The position numbers and the translations under genes are program-made. 8,586 bases of DNA from Deltaproteobacteria bacterium (GTDB taxonomy: Bacteria; Desulfobacterota; Desulfobacteria; Desulfobacterales; JAFDCJ01), in NCBI GenBank assembly GCA_024277475.1, contig JAJRVC010000535.1, forward strand, positions 1-8,586, given 5' to 3'. The notes beneath the pieces are model-generated. The model was not told where the DNA came from. It did no database searches and saw nothing but the letters and a program-made list of their open reading frames with translations. The stretch's first letter is position 1. Each line of letters begins with the position of its first letter. Shown here in pieces: positions 1 through 5,688 of this stretch.

Positions 1-2
1 AA

Positions 3-1319
3 TTTTTGATCGGTGGCACCCTCCTAATTGTCCTGGCAACGGTGCTATTGGCGGTAAAGACTTTTTCAAATCCCAGGGCATTGGCCGGCACAGACGGCTT
101 TATTGCCGGAGAAGTAAAACGATTTGATGAACGCCTGACGGTCTTTTCCCGCAACCGCTCGCTTCGCCCCGCTTCAGCCCAGTATGAACTTTTTTACCGC
201 GAACACCCCGAGCTTAAAGAAATTGATGCGAGAAGACGCAAGCTGGGCGGACCGGTCGGCACACCGGGTATTATCGACAGGCCCCATGAAAAACCCAATC
301 TGGCGATGTCCCGGGCAACCGGATTGCTTCCTTATTGCCTTTCCACCCCTGATATCACGACACCCCGGGTCCGCAGAGAATTTTCAGATCTGCAAACCGC
401 CGGATATGGAGTTGCGACGGACGACGGGGCTTCCGCTCCGACCCACGATGGCTTTAAAGGTGAGCCCGTCGTGCTAAGCTCCCGGGAAGCCACAGAGCGG
501 GTCAAAGGGTTTGCCAGGCATCTCGGAGCCGATCTGGTGGGTATTTGTGAAATAAATTCGCTTTGGACCTATTCTAATCGGGGGGAAATTTATCACGAAA
601 ATTGGGGAGACTGGGGCAAGGAAATCAGTTTACCCCATAAATATGCGATTGTGTTCACCATGGAAATGTCCTTTGAAATGACGGCCGCCGCTCCCCACAC
701 GCCTTCTTCAATTGAAAGTCAGCTGCAATATTCCCGGGGTGCTTTTATCGCCACCCAGCTGGCGGCCTTTATCGGCAACCTCGGTTACCCCGCCACCGCA
801 AATCATCTGCGAAATTATGATGCATTGCTCGTACCGCTGGCAGTGGATGCGGGTTTGGGAGAGCTGGGCCGATTCGGCTATCTCATCACCCGGCAATACG
901 GACCCCGGGTGCGCCTGGGGGCCGTGACAACGGACTTGCCCCTGACAGCGGACCGGCCGGTTGATATCGGGGTTGAGGATTTTTGCCGGGCCTGCAAAAA
1001 GTGCGCTGTCTGTTGTCCTTCCCGGTCCATACCCGCGGGGGAGCAAATCGTTGCCAACGGCACCCGGCGCTGGAAGTTGAACGCCGAAACATGCTTCGAG
1101 TATTGGGGCAGGGTTGGAACCGGCTGCAACATTTGCATGCGCGTATGTCCCTGGAGCCATGCCGGCACGTTTCCCCATCACGTTATCAAGAAACTGGTAT
1201 CCCGCAATATGATTTCAAGACGGCTGTTTACTGCCATGGACGATATTTTTTACGGCAAGAGGCCCAAACCCAAGGATCCGCCTGTATGGGCAAGCTTTAA
1301 GTCAACTACCATCGGCTGA
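3..1319 (+). CDS. rdhA: Reductive dehalogenase catalytic subunit, membrane-anchored type (5' end cut by window)
   Basis: Corrinoid and iron-sulfur enzyme of the RdhA family, which removes halogen from organohalides by reduction. Residues are numbered with the TTG at 6-8 as 1. Both ferredoxin-like motifs are intact: CX2CX2CX3CP (C327, C330, C333, C337) and CX10CX2CX3CP (C363, C374, C377, C381). The core motifs YSRGAF, IDAGLGELGR-like VDAGLGELGRFG and GPRVRL match the family. By spacing against the remembered family consensus, Y242, N270 and R303 would be the Tyr/Asn/Arg triad of PceA (Tyr246, Asn272, Arg305); that alignment is inference. Residues 2-20 form a hydrophobic helix, so the protein is probably held in the membrane by its own N-terminal helices instead of by an RdhB partner; no rdhB follows. 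The reading frame is open to the window edge and the TTG has no visible ribosome site, so the true start lies upstream. Any Tat signal would be out of view. Substrate unknown. Confidence 0.93.
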   Translation, partial: FLIGGTLLIVLATVLLAVKTFSNPRALAGTDGFIAGEVKRFDERLTVFSRNRSLRPASAQYELFYREHPELKEIDARRRKLGGPVGTPGIIDRPHEKPNLAMSRATGLLPYCLSTPDITTPRVRREFSDLQTAGYGVATDDGASAPTHDGFKGEPVVLSSREATERVKGFARHLGADLVGICEINSLWTYSNRGEIYHENWGDWGKEISLPHKYAIVFTMEMSFEMTAAAPHTPSSIESQLQYSRGAFIATQLAAFIGNLGYPATANHLRNYDALLVPLAVDAGLGELGRFGYLITRQYGPRVRLGAVTTDLPLTADRPVDIGVEDFCRACKKCAVCCPSRSIPAGEQIVANGTRRWKLNAETCFEYWGRVGTGCNICMRVCPWSHAGTFPHHVIKKLVSRNMISRRLFTAMDDIFYGKRPKPKDPPVWASFKSTTIG

Positions 1320-1328
1320 AGCCGATGG
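1309..1328 (+). terminator. Perfect 8-bp stem-loop enclosing the rdhA stop codon
   Basis: The arms CCATCGGC (1309-1316) and GCCGATGG (1321-1328) pair perfectly around a TGAA loop, and the TGA stop codon of rdhA (1317-1319) sits in that loop. The stem is GC-rich and stable. What follows is CTTGGGGTTCG, with no run of T, so it is not a classical intrinsic terminator. It could act as a transcript-end stabiliser or a weak terminator for rdhA. Confidence 0.5.
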
Positions 1329-1333
1329 CTTGG

Positions 1334-1403
1334 GGTTCGAGGATTCAAGGATTCGATGGTTCAAGGGGTTGTGAAAAAATCGACTATGTTTTTACTTGAA
1401 TCC
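1334..1403. repeat. Short direct repeats with a flanking 9-bp inverted repeat
   Basis: Bases 1334-1368 are a tandem-like series of related 8-9-base units (GGTTCGAGG, ATTCAAGG, ATTCGATGG, TTCAAGG). In addition GGATTCAAG at 1341-1349 is matched by its exact reverse complement CTTGAATCC at 1395-1403. The pattern looks like a dispersed intergenic repeat and not coding sequence; only one copy can be seen in this window, so dispersal is inferred. Confidence 0.5.
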
Positions 1404-1433
1404 TGAAATGTTGGACATATTAAACTAAAGTGT

Positions 1434-1474
1434 TCGCCTAAAGGCGAGGATTTTCTCCCATTCCCCGAGTGGGA
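1434..1474. repeat. Two adjacent small stem-loops
   Basis: TCGCCT (1434-1439) pairs with AGGCGA (1442-1447), a tight hairpin. TCCCATT (1456-1462) pairs with AGTGGGA (1468-1474) with one G-T wobble and a 5-base loop. They lie directly after the direct-repeat block and may be part of the same intergenic element. No T-run follows either one, so they are poor terminator candidates. Confidence 0.4.
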
Positions 1475-1542
1475 CAATAATATAATGCCCCCAAATACCC
1501 CTGATGGTTCCGTAAAAAGGCAATTAATATTAAAAAAAAAGC

Positions 1543-1575
1543 TTGACACTTGTACCATAAATATTGTTAACAATA
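1543..1575 (+). promoter_or_regulatory. Candidate promoter/operator of the GntR gene, with a perfect 14-bp palindrome
   Basis: A consensus -35 hexamer TTGACA stands at 1543-1548. Downstream, TATTGTTAACAATA at 1562-1575 is a perfect palindrome in the position where a -10 box would be expected. I see no good -10 hexamer at 16-18 bases from the TTGACA, so the promoter call is weak, but the palindrome is a plausible operator for a dimeric GntR regulator acting on its own gene, about 120 bases ahead of the start codon. Confidence 0.35.
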
Positions 1576-1696
1576 ATATTAGCAAAAATGGCGACATTTT
1601 ATTAAAATTTATATTTAAAAATTTAATTTTAGAATCATCCAACCGGTTTTTGTTCCAATTTATTGTTTAGATGACGGCGTAGCTTGAGACGAAAGT

Positions 1697-2347
1697 ATGC
1701 CTTATTCCCCTGAAAATGATTTCCTTGAAACCCTCGAACGATTGGAGTTTGATATTATCTCCGGTCTTTTCAGACCGCGCGAACGGTTGGTCGAAAAAGA
1801 CCTTTGCGAACGATATGATGCCAGTAGGGGAACCATCCGCAAGGCTCTGCTGGAACTCGAATTCAGACACCTCATCCAACATTTTTCCAACCGCGGCGCC
1901 CTGGTTGCCGAACCCTCCAAAAAAGAGATGAAAGATATTTACAACACCCGGGTGCTGCTGGAAAATTATGCCATTGATTTGGCCATGCAAAACAGGTCCG
2001 GTTTGGAGATTGACTGCGTTGTTACCTACCAAAAGGCCTTTGAAAGTGCGGTTGCCGATGAACAGCTCAAGGGCATAATGGCAGCAAATAGATTGTTTCA
2101 TCAGGAAATTTTTCAAGTTTGCGGGAATGCGATTGTCGTGGAGATGATCGATCAACTTCGAAAACGATCGCATACATGGCAGCATTATATCGTCGGACAT
2201 GCCGATCGAATGAAAATTACGATTCAGGAACACGGCGACATCGTGCGCTGTCTGAAAGAAAGTAATGCCATTGCGTTGAAAAAAGTGAATGAAAACCATT
2301 TGACCCAGGGCTTCAAAAACTACATGCAAGATTTGACAATTTCCTAG
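1697..2347 (+). CDS. GntR-family transcriptional regulator, FCD-type ligand domain
   Basis: Cytoplasmic DNA-binding regulator of 216 residues. Residues about 10-75 are a winged helix-turn-helix with the usual GntR pattern: a G-x-F-x-P-x-E-R-L segment at 23-31, the recognition region with S-R-G-T-I-R-K-A-L at 43-51, and the wing with N-R-G-A at 65-68. The rest is a helical FCD domain of the FadR/VanR kind, which usually binds an organic acid, often through a metal. The likely metal ligands are H135 (in LFH), H179 (in EHG) and H201 (in NHL). The first ligand, commonly Asp four residues before the first His, is Asn131 here. It lies just upstream of a transporter operon in the same direction, so it most likely controls that operon and responds to its substrate or a breakdown product. 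The ATG at 1697 has only a weak ribosome site (GAGACGAAAG upstream). FCD regulators usually repress. Confidence 0.88.
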   Translation: MPYSPENDFLETLERLEFDIISGLFRPRERLVEKDLCERYDASRGTIRKALLELEFRHLIQHFSNRGALVAEPSKKEMKDIYNTRVLLENYAIDLAMQNRSGLEIDCVVTYQKAFESAVADEQLKGIMAANRLFHQEIFQVCGNAIVVEMIDQLRKRSHTWQHYIVGHADRMKITIQEHGDIVRCLKESNAIALKKVNENHLTQGFKNYMQDLTIS

Positions 2348-2484
2348 CCGTTCAGTTTTTTATTAACTCCGGGAGGCATCAAAAGGCCGTATTTATTTTT
2401 TCCGACCGGGACAACCATTCATGAATCTGAAAAAGCTTGATATGGCCGCAAAAAGGCATAAAAACATAAAAATAAAATAATATA

Positions 2485-2527
2485 TTTAATAATTACAATA
2501 GATTATAGGATAATAATTTAATAATTT
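2485..2527 (+). promoter_or_regulatory. Candidate promoter and repeated operator-like sites ahead of tctB
   Basis: Within a strongly AT-rich tract, TTAATA (2486-2491) and GATAAT (2509-2514) are separated by 17 bases and resemble a sigma-70 -35/-10 pair. The 10-mer TTTAATAATT occurs twice, at 2485-2494 and 2517-2526, 32 bases apart (about three helical turns), so the two copies lie over the -35 and just after the -10. This would suit a repressor binding both sides of the promoter, but AT-rich sequence makes chance matches common. An inverted repeat TTTGAC/GTCAAA (2526-2531 and 2545-2550) follows. Confidence 0.3.
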
Positions 2528-2572
2528 TGACTTTTTACGAGATTGTCAAAGCTTACACCTGAAAGAAATGTC

Positions 2573-2580
2573 TAAGGAGG
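2573..2580 (+). promoter_or_regulatory. Strong Shine-Dalgarno site that fixes the tctB start
   Basis: TAAGGAGG stands five bases before an in-frame GTG at 2586. An earlier in-frame ATG at 2568 lies upstream of this site and has only GAAAG before it. The ribosome site therefore favours GTG 2586 as the true start. Confidence 0.6.
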
Positions 2581-2585
2581 CCGGC

Positions 2586-3074
2586 GTGCAGGACCGCAAA
2601 AGGGAAATAATAACCGCCGTTTCCATATTGGTTACGTCATTGGCAATTATATTCTATGTAATTCCCAATTACATCGATATGGAGGAAAAATTCGAAGTGG
2701 CCAGTCTGTCTCCGGCCTTTTTTCCCGATCTGGCAACCTGGCTCATCGCTGCCCTGGCTTGCTTGCTTGCCATTTCCGCATTATTGCAACCCCAAAAAAC
2801 GGTGATCCATGAAGATGAAGAGGAGTGGCTGAGTTCTGCAGAAGAACTCAACGCCTATAAGTCGGCTCTGCTGATTGTTCTATACGTCTTTGCCATGAAG
2901 TATATTGGTTTTTTGATTGCAACAGTACTGATATTAGCAGTTTTGTTAGTGCTGCAGGATATAAAAAAACCGCTCCATGTGGTTTTAATTTCGATGATGG
3001 TGACCGGGAGTGTGTTTTTGTTTTTTTACTTCGTTATGCAAGTGCATCTTCCAAAAGGCTTAATTTTTGAATAG
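2586..3074 (+). CDS. tctB: Tripartite tricarboxylate transporter, small membrane subunit TctB
   Basis: Small inner-membrane subunit of a TTT-family secondary transporter, which works with TctA and the periplasmic protein TctC. From the GTG start the product is 162 residues, the usual size of TctB. Four membrane helices can be seen, roughly residues 8-26, 40-62, 88-118 (long, possibly two segments around a K-Y-I-G-F turn) and 124-147. A charged, acidic loop (HEDEEEW) lies between the second and third helices. The F-F-P segment before the second helix is typical of the family. The start choice rests on the TAAGGAGG five bases upstream; the ATG at 2568 would add six residues. tctA begins 12 bases after the stop, so the two are surely cotranscribed. 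Confidence 0.88.
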   Translation: MQDRKREIITAVSILVTSLAIIFYVIPNYIDMEEKFEVASLSPAFFPDLATWLIAALACLLAISALLQPQKTVIHEDEEEWLSSAEELNAYKSALLIVLYVFAMKYIGFLIATVLILAVLLVLQDIKKPLHVVLISMMVTGSVFLFFYFVMQVHLPKGLIFE

Positions 3075-3086
3075 GTTTGGATTGAT

Positions 3087-4586
3087 ATGTTAGAGAATCT
3101 CATCTCCGGAGTCGGGATCATTTTACATTGGGAGCATATCCTGGCCATCATTGTCGGGTCTTCGCTCGGACTGGTGGTCGGCGCCATTCCGGGGCTGACG
3201 GCCACTATGGCGGTGGCCCTGATTTTGCCGATGACATTTGATATGGATTTTGTAACCTCTATCATGCTGTTGGTAGGAGCCTATAAGGGTGGCATATTCG
3301 GGGGGTCGATAACAGCCATCCTGTTAAATACCCCGGGGACACCGGCTTCGGCCGCCACCGTACTGGACGGCTATGCCTTGACGAAGCAGGGCAAGGGCGT
3401 CAAGGCGCTTAAAATGGCTAAATATTCGTCAACTTTAGCGGATTTTAGTTCGGATCTGGTGCTGATCGCGGTGGCGGCGCCATTGGCCACCGTCGCTCTA
3501 AAGTTTGGCCCTCCCGAGATTGCCATGCTGATTGGCTTTTCGTTAACCATCGTAGCCGGTGTGGCCGGTAAATCAGTCATTAAGGGGCTTATTTCCGGGG
3601 CACTGGGGTTATTGCTGGCCACTGTAGGACTTGATCCGATTATGACAACCCGGCGCTTATCTTTCAATATCGCGGAGCTCGACAGTGGCATATCCCTCAT
3701 TCCGCTGTTGATTGGTCTTTTTGCACTTTCCGAGGTGTTGTTTCAATTGGGAAAAAAATCCGTAACCTACGATGATCAGTTCGTCATCAGACATTCCACC
3801 GATCCTGCCGACAACCGCGTGTCCTGGATTGAATTCAAACGATCGTTACGCACGATCATTCGTGGTACCATCATTGGAACCGGCATCGGGATCATTCCCG
3901 GCATCGGGACGGGTATCGCTTCTTTTATGAGCTATGCCCAGTCCAAACGGGCCTCAAAAAATCCCGAAAAATTCGGCCGCGGATCACTGGAAGGAATTGC
4001 GGCCTCGGAATCCGGCAACAGCGCCGTGGTCGGTGCTACATTTATTCCATTGCTGACGATGGGTATTCCCGGAGATATCATTACAGCCGTCATAATGGGA
4101 GCCTTTATGATTCAGGGGTTTATTCCGGGTCCTTTACTCTTTCAGGAGCACGCCCAAATCATTTATGCCATTTTTATGGGTTTTATCATTTGTGACGTTG
4201 TTTATTTTATTATCGGAACTATCGCCATGAAGTATGCGGCCTATTTAAGCAAAGTACCCCGGGGTGTTCTGTTTCCGATTGTGCTTATTTTCTGCGTGGT
4301 GGGTTCCTATGCCATCCAGCATTCCATGTTCGATGTCGGTATTATGGTTTTTTTCGGTATGGTCGGTTTTATTATGATCAAATTCGGGTTTGCGACGGCA
4401 CCCCTTTTGATCGCGTTTATTTTGAGCCCCATCGGCGAAACAGCCTTAAGGCAGTCGCTGCTTATGTCCGGAGGCTCGTTAATCATTTTTGTTACCCGGC
4501 CGATTGCCCTGGGGTTCCTGCTGTTGACGCTTATTTCCATTTTTGGAATCATGCGCAGGCACCACAAACGCTCGGGTGCAAGATAA
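3087..4586 (+). CDS. tctA: Tripartite tricarboxylate transporter, large membrane subunit TctA
   Basis: Main transmembrane subunit of the TTT system, 499 residues, the normal family length, with about 11-12 hydrophobic segments. It is thought to move the acid substrate with a cation gradient, receiving it from the solute-binding protein. The two family signature regions are both present: V-G-A-I-P-G-L-T-A-T (31-40) followed by GGSITAILLNTPGTPASAA (72-90), and the second-half repeat I-I-P-G-I-G-T-G-I-A (269-278) followed by E-G-I-A-A-S-E-S-G-N-S-A (302-313) and M-G-I-P-G-D (325-330). The two P-G loops reflect the internal duplication of the family. The ATG at 3087 has only a weak ribosome site, which suggests translation coupled to tctB. 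No frameshift or missing motif. Confidence 0.95.
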   Translation: MLENLISGVGIILHWEHILAIIVGSSLGLVVGAIPGLTATMAVALILPMTFDMDFVTSIMLLVGAYKGGIFGGSITAILLNTPGTPASAATVLDGYALTKQGKGVKALKMAKYSSTLADFSSDLVLIAVAAPLATVALKFGPPEIAMLIGFSLTIVAGVAGKSVIKGLISGALGLLLATVGLDPIMTTRRLSFNIAELDSGISLIPLLIGLFALSEVLFQLGKKSVTYDDQFVIRHSTDPADNRVSWIEFKRSLRTIIRGTIIGTGIGIIPGIGTGIASFMSYAQSKRASKNPEKFGRGSLEGIAASESGNSAVVGATFIPLLTMGIPGDIITAVIMGAFMIQGFIPGPLLFQEHAQIIYAIFMGFIICDVVYFIIGTIAMKYAAYLSKVPRGVLFPIVLIFCVVGSYAIQHSMFDVGIMVFFGMVGFIMIKFGFATAPLLIAFILSPIGETALRQSLLMSGGSLIIFVTRPIALGFLLLTLISIFGIMRRHHKRSGAR

Positions 4587-4608
4587 CCAAACAAAAGGAG
4601 GATAGAAA

Positions 4609-5610
4609 ATGACATTAAGAAAAAAAAGGATCATGGTTTTACTTTCAGTTATTGTGTCGGCTGTATTCAGTCTAATTGCAGGGATAAATGTCTTGGCGGC
4701 GGATTACCCCACGAAACCCATTACCATGTATATCCCATTTTCAGCGGGGGGCTCGATGGACTCCAGTGCCCGTGTACTGGCAGCCGGAGCCGAAAAAATA
4801 CTGGGTCAACCTTTTGTGATGATTAATAAAACCGGTGGCGGGGGGACCGTTGCGCTGGGTGTTTTAGCCAACGAAAAACCGGATGGATACACATTATCCG
4901 CTGGAACATCAACCGGCATTTTTCGGATACCCGTTCAACGCAAGGTTCCGTACAAGCCGCTTGCGGATTTTACCCATATCTTTGCTTACGCAGCCGTTTC
5001 CTCCGGTGTTGTTGTCAAACCCGATGCGCCCTGGAAGACATGGCAGGAATTTGTTGATTATGCCAGAAAAAATCCCGGCAAGGTGAAATACTCTACCACC
5101 GGTACCGGAACACCCATGCACGTAGCGATGGAAGTCGCAGCCGAGAAAGAAGGGATTAAATGGATCCATATTCCCTACAAAGGGTCCATGCCCTCTATAA
5201 CGGCTGTAATGGGCGGTCATGTGGATGCCTGCTCTTCGGGCCCCAAGTTTGTGAGCATGGTTCAACAAGGGCAGCTGCGGGTGCTGGCCGTGCATACCAA
5301 AGAGCGTATGGCCGAATTTCCGGATGTTCCCACATTTATGGAACTGGGTTACAACTATATCAACGATACCTATTTTTCGGTTCACGGACCGGCCGGCATG
5401 GACCCTGTTGTGGTGAAAAAGCTGGAAGATGCCTTTGCCAAATCGGTTGACACACCTCAATTCAAAGATATGGCAAAGAAATTTGCGCTTCAGCCGCTGA
5501 ATATAGGTAGTGCCGAATACACCAAGATTCTGGAAGATGGCTGGCCCAAGCAGGTTGAGATCTTTATCAAGCTGGGTCGTATTAAAAAGGCTGCCACTCA
5601 GCCGCGGTAG
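4609..5610 (+). CDS. tctC: TTT solute-binding protein, TctC/Bug family
   Basis: Periplasmic binding protein of 333 residues that captures the transported acid. It begins with a Sec signal peptide: K-K-K-R-like basic start, hydrophobic core about 8-25, and likely cleavage after VLA near residue 30, leaving ADYPTKPI at the mature N-terminus, the normal Bug start. The first binding loop is PFSAGGSMDSSAR (43-55), where D51 matches the Asp found in this loop of many Bug proteins. The second is NKTGGGGTVALG (73-84), followed by the family segment KPDGYTL (90-96). A strong ribosome site AGGAGG (4596-4601) stands seven bases before the ATG, better than those of tctB and tctA, fitting the higher level usually needed for a binding protein. 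It lies 22 bases after tctA. The family binds varied carboxylates, including citrate and aromatic acids; the ligand here cannot be told. Confidence 0.94.
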   Translation: MTLRKKRIMVLLSVIVSAVFSLIAGINVLAADYPTKPITMYIPFSAGGSMDSSARVLAAGAEKILGQPFVMINKTGGGGTVALGVLANEKPDGYTLSAGTSTGIFRIPVQRKVPYKPLADFTHIFAYAAVSSGVVVKPDAPWKTWQEFVDYARKNPGKVKYSTTGTGTPMHVAMEVAAEKEGIKWIHIPYKGSMPSITAVMGGHVDACSSGPKFVSMVQQGQLRVLAVHTKERMAEFPDVPTFMELGYNYINDTYFSVHGPAGMDPVVVKKLEDAFAKSVDTPQFKDMAKKFALQPLNIGSAEYTKILEDGWPKQVEIFIKLGRIKKAATQPR

Positions 5611-5617
5611 CTTTTTT
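5584..5617 (+). terminator. Likely intrinsic terminator at the end of tctC, with a competing hairpin
   Basis: GCTGCC (5590-5595) pairs with GGTAGC (5606-5611) with one wobble, and is followed at once by six T (5612-5617). The A-run before the stem (5584-5588) can extend it by pairing with the T-run. The tctC stop codon TAG lies in the right arm. The same left arm can instead form GGCTG/CAGCC (5589-5593 with 5599-5603), which excludes the full stem. It may lower transcription of the downstream enzyme genes relative to tctC. Confidence 0.6.
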
Positions 5618-5622
5618 GTTAA

Positions 5623-5640
5623 ACCGTTGTTTTAAACGGT
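5623..5640 (+). other. Small stem-loop after the terminator
   Basis: ACCGTT (5623-5628) pairs with AACGGT (5635-5640) around a 6-base loop. It is not followed by T residues. It may help protect the upstream transcript end; no firm role can be given. Confidence 0.3.
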
Positions 5641-5688
5641 AGGTCGGGCGGGCTTCAAGGATTTAATATGAAATAGGAGATTATTTTG

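Larger units (their letters stand above)
1320..1696. other. 377-base intergenic region, repeat-rich then AT-rich
   Basis: No convincing gene lies here. The first half (to about 1480) carries short direct repeats, a 9-bp inverted repeat and two small stem-loops. The second half (about 1520-1670) is strongly AT-rich, with a TTGACA hexamer at 1543-1548 and a perfect palindrome at 1562-1575, and probably holds the promoter and operator of the downstream GntR gene. A minus-strand open frame over 1361-1642 is dominated by low-complexity AT-coded residues and lacks a recognisable domain, so I do not call it. Confidence 0.7.

Noticed and set aside
1361..1642. Minus-strand open frame of 93 codons in the gap after rdhA
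   Set aside because: It is AT-driven, has no recognisable domain or good ribosome site, and overlaps repeats and the promoter region of the GntR gene; more likely intergenic.
1667..2329. Minus-strand open frame of 220 codons
   Set aside because: It is antisense to the GntR gene, which has clear family motifs over the same span.
2421..2480. A 19-codon open frame ahead of tctB as a leader peptide
   Set aside because: It has no Shine-Dalgarno site, its composition is simply AT-rich (mostly Lys/Ile/Asn), and no attenuator-like structure follows it.
4909..5460. Minus-strand open frame of 183 codons
   Set aside because: Shadow of tctC, which has a signal peptide and full Bug-family motifs.
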